64,000 nt of DNA from Tethya wilhelma. Its lineage: Eukaryota; Porifera; Demospongiae; Tethyida; Tethyidae. The notes under the pieces were generated by a model that had not been told where the DNA came from, did no database searches, and saw only the letters and a program-made list of their open reading frames with translations. The translations under genes were made by a program, and so were the position numbers. Of this stretch, positions 52,039-63,825 are shown piece by piece (the first letter of the stretch is position 1; every line of letters starts with the position of its first letter). The stretch lies in assembly GCA_964030475.1 (NCBI GenBank), contig CAXIPT010000007.1, forward strand, positions 5,557,288 to 5,621,287, given 5' to 3'.

Positions 52039-53205
52039 TATGGTAACTCTGTGCTTTATATCGATATCACTGCTGCTGTGGCTCTATTATTATATGCTGC
52101 TTACAGTGTTTCAACAGGCTCGGATTGGAATGTACGCAACCGTTGCTGTGAAGATATGTGTGTGTGTCTGCAGCAAGGCTTCTCTTGAAATTCTCCCACT
52201 GAGCTCTGATCAAAGGCTATCGCTAATCACATAGCATAGCAATTAACACTGTTGTGTGTATACAGTGTCATGCAAACAATATGACTATAAGCATTCACAC
52301 AAATAGCACAAGTCTAGATCTTGGAGACTATATAGCTGTAGGCTTGTAAGATTTCAGATCTGCAACAAGCACCAGCGCTTCCTATTTATATCCAAATCAG
52401 ATATTTTATAATCCTCCTACATGCAAGTTTTTGCCACTGAATCTTCACATGATTAGACTAAACATGCATGCACTTTAACCAACCACTTTTGTTTTATTTG
52501 CTAACAGACAAAGCATTACACATAATACGCAGTCATAACTATTTCAATTTGAATCTTAGTTTGCAGATTGACTGATAAGATTTGCTGAAACAAAATGATT
52601 TGGGGATACATATACAATGTCATTGAATGGTTGTCAAAAGATTGGTTAATATGATAACATGATACAATGATAGTGGTGAATACATTGGTAGCTTTTAGTT
52701 TCTATACAGTAAATTTTATGTCTGGAAGTTGACTAGAAAATTAGAAATAGACTAAAATGGATCAGAGAATAATACATACAATCCCAGACAGGCAGACGTC
52801 AAATTACGTAATGTCTGAGATACAAATAACTGCGGTTAAGATGAGGTAATTTGATTAGAGAAAATTTTCAGAATCTGATTCATTGCAGTCTCTTAGACAA
52901 AGCCAACTTGAAATGTGGTTGTTCTACCACTGCATAAGGACAAGCAATAATTAAATTTTTATTAAAAAAAAATAGTATGTTGGAAGAATCCAAGAGTGGA
53001 TGCAACCATATATCCACTAGGCACCCATGCAACTATTATACGTAATTATACTCAAGATCAAAGTCTATAGACTATAATATTCCCTTCAACAATATTATAT
53101 ACCAAGCCTCAAACCTAAGTATTGAGTTATAACTTTGTTAAAAAACAAAAAAGTACACAATTAAAAAAACCATATCGACAGACACTGCCTCACAGATCGT
53201 GTTAC
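52039..53205. other. AT-rich, no gene seen
   Basis: No convincing exon on either strand. May be 5' intron or leader of the Ser-rich gene. Confidence 0.4.
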
Positions 53206-53259
53206 CTGATATCCTTGGCCCACAAGGTCCATCATCTGAACACTGTCATCACTGTCCAC
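53206..53259 (-). CDS. Isolated 18-codon exon
   Basis: A TTATAG acceptor and a GTAACA donor on the minus strand enclose 54 bp that are open only in phase 0: VDSDDSVQMMDLVGQGYQ. It may be a C-terminal exon of ANAPC7, which runs toward it from the right and has an acidic tail in vertebrates, or an upstream exon of another minus-strand gene. Neither link can be proved because of the gap at 54302-55276. Confidence 0.3.
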
Positions 53260-53914
53260 CTATAATAATGTAGATGCATCGTACATGGGTGTATAAAAAG
53301 AAATACTCTAATTCTTGTTGAATCCAACCAATTAGATTTCAATCACAACATTGTCAAGCCGTTTAAAAGATGAGAATCTGTCTCGCGTGAAATCAATTAG
53401 CAATTGACTGCAAGCATGCGTGTGTATATTGTACATTTTTGCTGATATTGTGTATTAAACCACACAATGTAACATAGTCAATTGTTGAAGAGAAATATGA
53501 TACGGACAACATTGTGATCTTAACTTGATTGCTGACAGTGTACTCCCTTTTTCACACGCAACACATGCAGACTACTATAGCCATGCATAAAGCAATCGCA
53601 AACGACCCCATTAATACATGTGTGGACTATAATATGTTTAAAAGGATACATTAATACACAATGTATACATTAATTAATTGCAATAGCACACATACACCTG
53701 CAAATATTTCGCCATGCAATGCATCCAGGCTTTCCCCACGTATGGAAAAAGACCCTAAATATTAAACAGGAAAAGTGGGGAAGGCCTTCATAGAGCATAT
53801 ACATGGTTTATGGAAAAGTAATTGGTACATGCCTAGTTAATTTTATGGGGTGGAATCAAATCCTTCAATAAGTCACAGTCCCGTGGAAAAATGACCGCAT
53901 AATATTAGTGTGTG

Positions 53915-54035
53915 TGTGTGTGTGTGTGTGTGTGCCATTGCCCAGCAACTAAAGTTTTTATAAGCTAATTGCTGGGTTACTGGCTGGAGGCGACAATAGA
54001 GTAGCTATAAGGGGTCACAGGGGGTCAATTGCATG
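53915..54035. repeat. Dispersed repeat, copy 2 (GACAATAGAGTAGCTA)
   Basis: A GT array, then CCAGCAACTAAAG, GGCGACAATAGAGTAGCTA and GGGGTCACAGGGGGTCAAT. This matches the copy at 40840 in motif order and orientation. Confidence 0.65.
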
Positions 54036-54251
54036 TGTGTGTGCTGTAAAAGTAAGTGGATATGGGTCAACAAATGTGAGGAGTGTGATGTGTGCTTGAT
54101 TGTGGGGATTCTGTTGTGGATTGTTCTCAATTGAGAGGGAGGAAAATTATCGGCAATTGGATAAGAGCAAGAGGGTGTGACTTCTATCACAGAATATACA
54201 TACCTCAGGCTAGAAATGTATACAATTAGATAATTGTGCAGACAATGAAGC

Positions 54252-54252
54252 A

Positions 54253-54301
<49 letters not shown>

Positions 54302-55276
54302 NNNNNNNNNNNNNNNNNNNNNNNNNNNNNNNNNNNNNNNNNNNNNNNNNNNNNNNNNNNNNNNNNNNNNNNNNNNNNNNNNNNNNNNNNNNNNNNNNNN
54401 NNNNNNNNNNNNNNNNNNNNNNNNNNNNNNNNNNNNNNNNNNNNNNNNNNNNNNNNNNNNNNNNNNNNNNNNNNNNNNNNNNNNNNNNNNNNNNNNNNNN
54501 NNNNNNNNNNNNNNNNNNNNNNNNNNNNNNNNNNNNNNNNNNNNNNNNNNNNNNNNNNNNNNNNNNNNNNNNNNNNNNNNNNNNNNNNNNNNNNNNNNNN
54601 NNNNNNNNNNNNNNNNNNNNNNNNNNNNNNNNNNNNNNNNNNNNNNNNNNNNNNNNNNNNNNNNNNNNNNNNNNNNNNNNNNNNNNNNNNNNNNNNNNNN
54701 NNNNNNNNNNNNNNNNNNNNNNNNNNNNNNNNNNNNNNNNNNNNNNNNNNNNNNNNNNNNNNNNNNNNNNNNNNNNNNNNNNNNNNNNNNNNNNNNNNNN
54801 NNNNNNNNNNNNNNNNNNNNNNNNNNNNNNNNNNNNNNNNNNNNNNNNNNNNNNNNNNNNNNNNNNNNNNNNNNNNNNNNNNNNNNNNNNNNNNNNNNNN
54901 NNNNNNNNNNNNNNNNNNNNNNNNNNNNNNNNNNNNNNNNNNNNNNNNNNNNNNNNNNNNNNNNNNNNNNNNNNNNNNNNNNNNNNNNNNNNNNNNNNNN
55001 NNNNNNNNNNNNNNNNNNNNNNNNNNNNNNNNNNNNNNNNNNNNNNNNNNNNNNNNNNNNNNNNNNNNNNNNNNNNNNNNNNNNNNNNNNNNNNNNNNNN
55101 NNNNNNNNNNNNNNNNNNNNNNNNNNNNNNNNNNNNNNNNNNNNNNNNNNNNNNNNNNNNNNNNNNNNNNNNNNNNNNNNNNNNNNNNNNNNNNNNNNNN
55201 NNNNNNNNNNNNNNNNNNNNNNNNNNNNNNNNNNNNNNNNNNNNNNNNNNNNNNNNNNNNNNNNNNNNNNNNNNNN

Positions 55277-55327
<51 letters not shown>
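54252..55327. other. (CA)n arrays flanking an assembly gap
   Basis: CA repeats on both sides (54252-54301 and 55277-55327) enclose Ns from 54302 to 55276. Apparent long frames across it are N artefacts. Confidence 0.95.
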
Positions 55328-55328
<1 letters not shown>

Positions 55329-56037
55329 CAGTGCAGATGCAAGCAAAGCAGTTTTTTTTAATCTCCTAATAGAGCAAAGCAGTATTAAGTCTTATAGTTA
55401 GAAGAAGATGGACATAACTGATGGGATGTAGATATGCTGAGATTGGTCTAGAATAAGTTTGCACATGCATGAGCTTCATTCTAGCATCAATCTATGCACT
55501 GCATGCATGGAAGAGCTACACATTATAGAGTTTTGCGAATGAAGCATGTGGCTAAAGTAATTTTATGCCAATAGTTTTGTTTTCTATAGCTATTGACATT
55601 TGCATTCCTTTCAGTATATCATTATAATTGGTATCAGTAGAAGAATGCACTTCCTAGTCACCATGGATCTGTGGAAGTGTTATCGCAGGAATGGGAAGAG
55701 TCCAACGTATTTGTTTCATCTTTGTATGTATGTATGTATGTATGTACACACCTTAAGTCGGGAGATGGCGTGGCTTTTATTTAATTCAATGCATGAATGA
55801 GCTAGTTGTTTATCTGAACTTTGTAGCTTTAGAGTTGCACATTATGAAACAAACAAACAAACATGTAAACATGTTTACTTCATTCTGTTTGTATAAAACC
55901 CCTTTTCCAAAGTTTCCATGGAGAAATCAATTAGGGGAAAAAACAATTAGACAAATATTGCATAATTCCCTCACTCATGCAGGCACGAGGTTAGAGTGTA
56001 CAACTGGCTTACATTTCTATGGCCCTTTCAGTGCTAC

Positions 56038-58368
56038 CTGGCACCAAATCTCCGAGATAAATGTCAACAAGAAGTAGCACGGCTTTGTCGAAGGTCTTAT
56101 CAAGCTTGATAGCCTTCTCTAATACCTGTTTAGCCTGAACAGCAGGACATTGTAATATCGGATCATTGCACAGACTTCATCATGATGGATACCTTTGATA
56201 AGTTATCCATGTTTTTCAAGCTTTGAGAAAGCGTCAATCCTTCAAGCTATATACAGTCATAGAGAGATAATGAAAGGGGGTTCCCCAATTAAAGTATAAA
56301 CATGACATAATAATGACATAATCCACAAACTGAAGAAACATACAGACTCACATAAAGTTGCTGCGGCAGTGTTAGGTGCTTGGAGGCAAACTTGGTCACA
56401 TTGAGGATCTCCTTTTCCGTTCGTGTGATGAGGTAACAACGTACCAATGCTACACATAGGGGTGTGGTTTACGGAGAAAAACATATATCACTTGACATTA
56501 ATGTCAAACCAACACTAAAAATAATAAAATTAAAAAAAACAAAACAAAAACAAAAAAAACGAAGAAAACAAACTTGGTGAAACAAATTGCTTTATTCAGA
56601 TTGTTTGAAAATGACCTTATACTTGCAAGAATGCAAAGTCAAGTATCCACCTATCAACATCCAATTAGAATACTTTATCTGGAATGGTCTCCATGGAAAC
56701 CCACCAATTACCTGACCTACACTACTTGGTGTCGCTGCATGCACCGCCAGTCTATTGTGATACCCAAATATGGTCAACAGAGAGAGAGAGCTACATAGCG
56801 AAAGAAGCTACCTATTGCGTAGCAAGTGCATCGTAGTTGGTGTCAAAAAATTGATTAAATTTCACAAGATCTGCAACAGATTATACAATGGTATTATTAT
56901 TTAAAAAACTATTGCCCAAAGTAGTTTCGTGATGTACATGTATGAGCATTGGAACCACAACACTAGCTAATATACATGCATCACATGACCAGAAGGATCA
57001 AGGGGTAGCATACAAACTGCATGAGCTTCACGGCTTCTCGTGTACTGCGTGCTCTCAAATCTCATGACCGAGTTGAGATCATGAATCAATCTAATGATTC
57101 ATACTTCCAAAGTTGCCAGTATACAGGTAACAGGAGGACATACAGTACATGCCCTCATGCAAATAACTTATAAAGAAGTGGTATTTAAAGTGCGAACTAA
57201 AAACAACTGTCCACTTTAGGGAGACAACCTTTAAAAGACACACAAACTCAATTAACTTACTGTCACCTTTCTATACACTTTATACAGACACAGTTCTATA
57301 ATTTATAACCTGTTAAGAGAGACAGTGACTAGTATACACATTACAAAGCAGCCATCTTTGCTATAGCACCCGTACTAATATGGAATGTTTACATACATAC
57401 ATGCACACACAGTTGAGTTATCGTTAATTTTATGCATGAGCTTTGTGCTGGAGAATCTGCACTAATTTGTTTACGTACTTCAAAGACAACAAGTTTAGGT
57501 CATCACAAAATTAATTACTGTTTCCTTGTAACAGAAAATTAACCGCTAACTTGTATGTGAAGGAGAGTGAGGGGTGATTGTGTGAGGATGTGAGGGGTGA
57601 TTGTGTGAGGATGTGAGGGGTGATTGTGTGAGGATGTGAGGGGTGATTGTACGAGGATGTGAGGGGTGATTGTGTGAGGATGTGAGGGGTGATTGTGTGA
57701 GGATGTGAGGGGTGATTGTGTGAGGGTGTGTGTGTAAATAACATACTTTCATAAGCAGCAAAGAAGGAGGGGTCATGATGAATGGCCTCTGAGTATCTCT
57801 GAATGGCACCAGGGAGATTGTTGTTGGCCATTGAAATTGATCCTACAGCAAAGAACATGATGTGTGTGTGTATGTGTGTGTGTGGACAGACAAACCTAGT
57901 AGAAATAAGGCTTCAACATTTTTGGGATCCAAGGAGCGTGCCTGTGTGTGTATTTTTTTTGTTTGTGTGTGTGTGTATGTGTGAGAGTGAGAAAAAGAAA
58001 GTGAAATTGCATTCACATACATAAGCTCTACCTTCAATGCAAAGATCTTAGCGTTGTTTCGTGTCCCTGTGTCCATGGTTGTGTCTCGTACAAGATGCCA
58101 CGCCTTTGCCACCCAGGCCTGAGGAAGGAAAGGACTAGCATACAGCAGGGATGTCGACAACCTAAGATGCCAGGGGACAGATGAAAGCAGAGAGAGAGAG
58201 AAAGAATGCTTAGCTTACTTTCCTAGCTTCTCTTTTGATGAGTTAAGGAGACGAGAATAAGTGTCCATGTGTTTCAAGTTGTAGGGATCTTGCACCTGGG
58301 CCTGCAAGCGGAATAATCATCAACCAACTTACATCATAATGGTGCAGTTTTAGAGTAGCATTTTGTGT

Positions 58369-58413
<45 letters not shown>

Positions 58414-60971
58414 TGAGTGTGTGTTATTGTACCTTGGCAAAGATTTCAAGAGCTCTGTCTTTCTTCCCAAGTCTCAACATGCTCATGGCTAGCTGACTGT
58501 TCATTTCAGCACTCATGTTAAACCCCTGCATGTAACAAATGCAATACTGTTACAGTAAACAACAAGTGTAAGCATAATTTTGTGGAGAAGTGGTTACAAT
58601 ACATCGTGGGAAGTTTTGACTGAAAATAGGCACCAGACTGCTCATTGTGAAAGTAAGAATACAAAAATGGTGAAAGTTCCCCCACAATACAGCTCAGTCT
58701 AGCAACCTATGGACTCCAATATTGGTAGTACTGTTGTTCTAGTTTGATGATAGTCTATGGACTGGCCTAAAAAGGCTGTATGAAGCTGGGATATTTTGTG
58801 TCACACAAAAAATAGAAGTTTTTGAAATTTTATCCATTTTATTAAGTACAAGGTATCATATAACCTTTTGAAACGTCAATTATATAATAGCCATCAACGT
58901 ATGCCTATTAATTATGGTAATATAACGATACTGTCTAGCCGAGACAATAACTGAAGACAACTAGTGACTTCTTTGAAAGCATTAGCTCTGACACCCTATA
59001 CCCCTACAATCCTTAAACACATGTGACGACACAACACCTAATTACGATATTGTACCTATTGAGAAAAAGTCGCTACTTAATTAGAAGAAAACTGTAGCGT
59101 GTGCTTTCACCAATTATGACCAATTATGTGTGAACATGTGTAACCAATACAGGCGCATGTAATTATCGTCACTTGTACAGAATCAGCTGATCTGGACACG
59201 TAGTTTTACACAATAAATACACAATTTTTACGTTTTGTTACGTGACTGACCATTTTTGACAGCTGCCCAAACTTGACTACAGCACCTATACAATGTCATA
59301 ATACACAATGTCACACATGCAGTAACAATCGTTTGTGACTTTATTCAGTATTGCGATACAATAGACACAAACTTGTGTGCAAGTTTGGAGAGAGAGGGAG
59401 AAAAAAAGGTCCTAAACTTTGAAAATCCAAAAATTATTCATTGCTAAATTGCCACTTTCATATTCATTCTCCCACATAACTACTCACATAAGACAGACAG
59501 ACAGACATTCTCTCTCTGTCTCTTCAGGGACTTGGACTACTAATTTCCCAATAGAGACAGACATAATTTTGGGACTATTGAAAATAAGTTGCACATAGAG
59601 TATGCCATGATAATTGTGCCCCCCCCCCTTTGCACACAAACACCACCTACCATTATGGTTGTTTCTGGTGACATTTGCCTGTGCTTCCAACCATTCTCTT
59701 AACCTATGGAGACACAACAGAAGCAGTTTGTCACTTCCAGTTATATACCTTATTTATTTAATAACAAAGGCAGTGTTTATAACTTTATTGACACTGTTAC
59801 TTTAAACACACACACAAACACACCATACAACAGTGGTCAAGAAGCTGTAGGTGGAGCCAGGACCCTCCTTGCTGGCTGCAATGGCCGACACTTCAGACAG
59901 AGACACCCCGAGAGAGAAGAGGCCCAAGATGGCCTCTATAGCCAGGGGGCTCATGCTACAACCACAAACAGTAATGATGAAAGAACAGTGTGGTGTTACT
60001 AGCCTTGTTCCAGGCTTTCTCCAGTGGCATTTTTTTTTATATTTCGCGAGTTGCAAAGTTTATGGAGAAGGCCTGGGAAGGAGGCTATGGTATGAGGGAC
60101 ACATATATTCAACGTGTATTCTCAGGACAGTAGTACTGGGTACACAGGAATTGTGAACTTTTATGTCTTATGATTACATATAGAAGTACAGTTTATCGGT
60201 GTGTTTTTACTCTCCATTACTTGGTTATGGAACTGATTTTCTCTAATGTATACTGATGGGTATTAACAGTCAGGGGGGAATTTTTTGGGGGGAGGGGGGG
60301 ATTTTCAGGGGAAGGTATATATTCTGTTGGTTTTCAAAGGCTTGTAACATAACACTAGTTTAAGGCTCGTATAATATTTTCATGAGATGTTTCTATCATG
60401 TGACAACGATGATATGAAAGCGAAACCAATAGATCTTCTTTCACACTGAAATACAATACACACTCAATTCCATTGCCAAGCAACACAACGTACCTTAAGG
60501 CCTGCTTGTAGCATATCAGTGCACAGCGACTGCACAAGTATGGTTGCAGTTGTCATAGAGATAGGCGTCATCATAGAATATGGAAAGGATTGTCAAACAG
60601 ATGAGCTAGATATTGTGGCTAAAGTCCATCTGGTTTGAGAATGCCGGTAGAAAAAATTGAATTACTTTCTAAATATCCAACCGATTTCAAAATTTCAAGC
60701 ACCATTGGAAAACGCTCGTTCTCCCTGTTCTTTTGATTGCTTTTCCAGCTTCCTATGCCTTACCAGTCAAAAGTTAGCTATTTTGTCCCATATGAAAAGT
60801 ATTGCATGAATCTCATTATTTCACTTCAGCATTCTCAAATCAGATGGACTTTAGTGGTGCATGGTGTGTGCAGCTGCTCACTTGTCATTCTTGTGATGGT
60901 GGTAGAGTTTGCCCAAAGCCAAAGCCACTTTGGCATCTCTTTGTCTCAGAGGAATACTGGACAGCTGCATG

Positions 60972-61012
<41 letters not shown>

Positions 61013-61017
61013 NGAGG

Positions 61018-61074
<57 letters not shown>

Positions 61075-61236
61075 AGAAACAACATAATTACAAAATAAAC
61101 GTAGAATTGATTTGAAAAAAATGCGTCTCTGATTCTATACCATTATGGTGACACTGCCATAGAGCTCCTGTTCAGAAAGACAGAGAAAATGTTGGAGAAT
61201 CTTCATCTCGTGGCTTGTTGATCCGTTTCCCGCCAT
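56038..61236 (-). CDS. ANAPC7: Anaphase-promoting complex subunit 7 (partial)
   Basis: ANAPC7 is a TPR scaffold subunit of the APC/C ubiquitin ligase. Exons resolved: 61141-61236 (MAGNGSTSHEMKILQHFLCL), 60882-60964 (LSSIPLRQRDAKVALALGKL), 60494-60529, 59824-59955 (MSPLAIEAILGLFSLGVSL), 59651-59703, about 58438-58526, 58219-58301 (QVQDPYNLKHMDTYSRLL), about 58032-58162, about 57905-57945, about 57749-57845 (LPGAIQRYSEAIHHDPSFFA), about 56352-56452 (CYLITRTEKEILN) and 56038 to about 56180 (QAKQVLEKAIKLDKTFDKAV). Segment order follows human APC7 closely. The exon for the first TPRs is missing between 60965 and 61140, where a single N at 61013 sits in GT/GA repeats. The C-terminal TPRs and acidic tail were not found and may lie in the gap at 54302-55276. 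Confidence 0.88.
57565..57732. repeat. 23-bp minisatellite, about 7 copies
   Basis: The unit GTGAGGGGTGATTGTGTGAG followed by GAT is repeated about seven times with one variant (TGTACGAGGAT). It lies in an ANAPC7 intron just below the donor of the exon reading SEAIHHDPSFFAAYE. Confidence 0.9.
60000..60087. mobile_element. Hairpin MITE-like element (TAGCC family)
   Basis: TAGCCTTGTTCCAGGCTTTC and the right end GGCCTGGGAAGGAGGCTA are imperfect inverted repeats in an ANAPC7 intron. It is related to the elements at 19133 and 24018. Confidence 0.5.
60975..61072. repeat. (GT)n-N-(GA)n compound microsatellite
   Basis: A GT array, a single N at 61013, then a GA array. It lies exactly where an expected ANAPC7 exon is missing. 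Confidence 0.9.
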
Positions 61237-61534
61237 TTTCTTTTTTGAAAAAGTACAACAACCAATGGGTTAAATATTAATTTCACGTGAGTTGATTAAC
61301 AAAAGGCGGGAAATTCCATTGCGCATGCATGAGTGACATTGTACTGCCGGATAGAGTTTTTAATCATTATTCACGGTTCATCCTCAAAAATTTAATTACT
61401 TGTGCAAAGTTTACAAAACAAAGTTCAGAATTACTGCTCACTGATTAATATCCTCGCTGATCGCCTAAAGAACATCTAAATTTCTACTCTCTAATATTTT
61501 CTTGAGGAGGCCTCACCTTAGTACAATAGTCAGA
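61237..61534. promoter_or_regulatory. Bidirectional promoter (ANAPC7 / LicD-like)
   Basis: A 298-bp spacer between divergent start codons, with CCAATGG (an NF-Y-type CCAAT box) at about 61262-61268 and TTTCCCGCC overlapping the ANAPC7 start, which resembles an E2F site. The latter would suit a cell-cycle gene. Function is inferred. Confidence 0.4.
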
Positions 61535-62251
61535 ATGACTCAAGCAGAGAAAGAGACTGTCTCTTATGACAGTTGGGGGCTAACAAATTCATCTACGATT
61601 GAAACTTTCCGTGAGAGAACTCAGAAATGGAAACCTTCCCTTTTGAGATTGGCTCAACATATTCACGAAACTCTGAAGAAGCTACCCGAACCAAGTGACG
61701 GTCAGCCCAAAGCAGTGTGGTACATTAGTGATGGTACACTTCTAGGTGCATATCGAAATGGAAAAATGATCGAACACGATTATGACTTTGATTTTGGACT
61801 GTGCTTTGTTCGTGAAGATGGTACCGTAGCAAATCTCGAAGAATCCAAAGCTGGTCTAGAAAGAGTGGCTCAACATCTTCAGAACAATGTCAATAAGGAA
61901 TATACAATAGACCATCGTACAGACTACTCGTACAAGATTGAAGTGTACCAAGAATCATCTGGCATACACCACAGTGATAAAGGCGACTGGTACAATGTTC
62001 ACTTGGACCTGCAAGTATGCTACTCTCCCGATGGAAAGAAATATCGATATGCCTACTTCCGTGATGACTGGAATGATGTAATGGTAGTGGATGCATTTAA
62101 TGTGTTGCCATTGAGCGAAATAGAATTCGAATCTATGACATTTCCCTGTCCAAAAGATGTCAAAATATTCTTGACTGCAATTTATGGCTATCTCGGCTCT
62201 CCAGCCAAATACAATAAAGAAACAAAGAAGTATGAACCATTGGATGCATAG
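61535..62251 (+). CDS. LicD/fukutin-like nucleotidyltransferase-fold protein (intronless)
   Basis: The first ATG in frame (61535) gives 238 aa starting MTQAEKETVSYDSWGL. YISDGTLLGAYRNGKMIEHD (about 63-82) followed by HDYDFDFG (81-88) matches the core of LicD-family proteins, where a G-T-LLGA-R motif and a D-x-D metal site precede nucleotide-sugar or phosphocholine transfer. Later motifs include YSYKIEVYQ, WYNVHLDLQV and VFNVLPLS-type residues (DAFNVLPLSEIEFESMTFPC) and IYGYLGSP, also typical of the fold. There is no signal peptide or membrane anchor, unlike fukutin/FKRP, so it may be cytosolic. One exon. The exact substrate is unknown. Confidence 0.75.
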   Translation: MTQAEKETVSYDSWGLTNSSTIETFRERTQKWKPSLLRLAQHIHETLKKLPEPSDGQPKAVWYISDGTLLGAYRNGKMIEHDYDFDFGLCFVREDGTVANLEESKAGLERVAQHLQNNVNKEYTIDHRTDYSYKIEVYQESSGIHHSDKGDWYNVHLDLQVCYSPDGKKYRYAYFRDDWNDVMVVDAFNVLPLSEIEFESMTFPCPKDVKIFLTAIYGYLGSPAKYNKETKKYEPLDA

Positions 62252-62449
62252 AATGAATCATTGCATTCCTTTTAGCCCTTCTGAAGTGTTTATCATCTGT
62301 GTACAATTGTAGCAATTATCTGCATAGTGATACATTCTTAATGCGCGCGCATGCATAGCGCTCCCATTTTACGTCATGGCTCTCTCCAAAGGGTTAAAAT
62401 TTAAACCACGTGGCTCCCATCCCGAACACTATATTATAAAAAAAAGATT
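62252..62449. other. Short intergenic spacer
   Basis: A 198-bp spacer between two plus-strand intronless genes. It contains CCACGTGG at about 62407-62414. No coding signal. Confidence 0.4.
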
Positions 62450-63631
62450 ATGCTCAAAAGAAAACCAGGAGCCAGATCCGACGAGTCGTTACCATCTACT
62501 TTTTCCAGAGACAGACACTTAAAGTTGAACAAGTGCACTGGAGTGCTAAGAGGAGAGGGAGTATTTGTGACCAACAATGAAGATATTGATGCATTGATAC
62601 ATCTGGGTTGCTATGGCAAAGGTGTATTTTCTCGCGGTGCACCCTCTCATAATAAACTACCTCAACTATCAGAGCTCAAACTACGAAAGAAGAAATCTGT
62701 TCATGCTGCCAAAAGTTCGGCAGCTTCAAGCGTAGAAGATGAAATAAAGTGCACCGATCCAGCTGTTCAAGAATGGATAGAAAGGCTAGAGCAGTATGAG
62801 AGAACACAACACAGGCGGATAGAACTCCACAAGGAGTGGAGCATGGAGAAAGAGGGAGAGAGGAAGATTAGCACTGGCGACGAAGAAAAGTTAGAGAAAT
62901 TCTCACCCGACCAATCTACTCAGTCTCTCGTAATTGGTACCCAAGTTCAAGATCGCCCAAGTGTTGTTGAAGGTGTAGCTGCCAAGCCTGGTTTAACTTT
63001 GCTTCCTGAAAGACAAAGCATGACTGTCCAGGAACATTATCAATGCTTTGTAGACCGAATCAGAGCTCTTACTTGTGACGACCCTTACCCAATACCAGAA
63101 CCACTGCAACTGGGCAATGTGGAAGCACTGTATCTAGCATGTGAACTGGAGGTGCTGAGTATAACACAGCCCGATGGAACACCACTGAATTGCACCGAGC
63201 TATGGAGGCATTACATTTCTAAGAACATGTCTATTCTTGAAAAATACATTGCGTATCAGTACTACAAACGAAAAGGATGGGTCCCAAAGTCAGGTCTGAA
63301 ATTCGGAGTGGATTTTCTCCTCTACAAAGAAGGGCCGGCATTTTATCACTCCAGTTATGCAGTCGTTGTCAAGCTAGTCAATCAAGTTGAACTTGTTTCG
63401 GATTCGGTCACTAAACCTCGTAAAACTGGTTTGACTTGGAAAGAAGTGATTGCATTGAACAGAGTGAGCGAATCAGTTGGAAAGGAACTCATTGTCTGTT
63501 ATGTTGTAAGGCCACGGGATTTGTCCAAGAAAGAGGGTTGTGTTGAAGAGTTCAAGATTTGCATGGAGAAATATTTTGTGAAAGAAGTATTTGTAAGAAG
63601 ATGGATACCAGACAAAGAAAGAAATACATAG
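62450..63631 (+). CDS. TSEN2: tRNA-splicing endonuclease subunit Sen2 (intronless)
   Basis: TSEN2 cleaves the 5' splice site of intron-containing pre-tRNAs in the nuclear TSEN complex. The 393-aa frame has a positively charged N-terminus, GVLRGEGVFVTNNEDIDALI and an HLGCYGKGVFSRG motif. A coiled and acidic middle follows, then the C-terminal nuclease domain with SGLKFGVDFLLYKEGPAFYH. The catalytic triad is complete: Tyr292, His300 and Lys345 (in ESVGKELIVCYV). The length is near that of the human protein (465 aa) minus part of the linker. It lies in one exon, 198 bp after the LicD-like gene on the same strand. Confidence 0.93.
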   Translation: MLKRKPGARSDESLPSTFSRDRHLKLNKCTGVLRGEGVFVTNNEDIDALIHLGCYGKGVFSRGAPSHNKLPQLSELKLRKKKSVHAAKSSAASSVEDEIKCTDPAVQEWIERLEQYERTQHRRIELHKEWSMEKEGERKISTGDEEKLEKFSPDQSTQSLVIGTQVQDRPSVVEGVAAKPGLTLLPERQSMTVQEHYQCFVDRIRALTCDDPYPIPEPLQLGNVEALYLACELEVLSITQPDGTPLNCTELWRHYISKNMSILEKYIAYQYYKRKGWVPKSGLKFGVDFLLYKEGPAFYHSSYAVVVKLVNQVELVSDSVTKPRKTGLTWKEVIALNRVSESVGKELIVCYVVRPRDLSKKEGCVEEFKICMEKYFVKEVFVRRWIPDKERNT

Positions 63632-63825
63632 CCAGAGAATAACCACAGAGAAAAATTAATGTACATGTATACACTAAATACAGATAAATATGAAATATCT
63701 TTTAATGTTTTACCTGAGAGAGTAAAATATTCGTGATTCTTGGACAGTTATAGTATTACACAACACACACACAATGTGGCTTGAGCTTTGTACAACTGAA
63801 GACTACAATCTTTGAAGATTGGTGA
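63632..63825. other. Intergenic between convergent genes
   Basis: No coding signal. It separates the 3' ends of TSEN2 and TIMM10. Confidence 0.5.

Noticed and set aside
54005..55369. Frames of 370-440 residues on both strands
   Set aside because: They consist of CA/GT repeats and Ns only.
57546..57858. Pro/His/Thr repeat protein frames on the minus strand
   Set aside because: They are translations of the 23-bp minisatellite in an ANAPC7 intron; only the first part overlaps a true exon.
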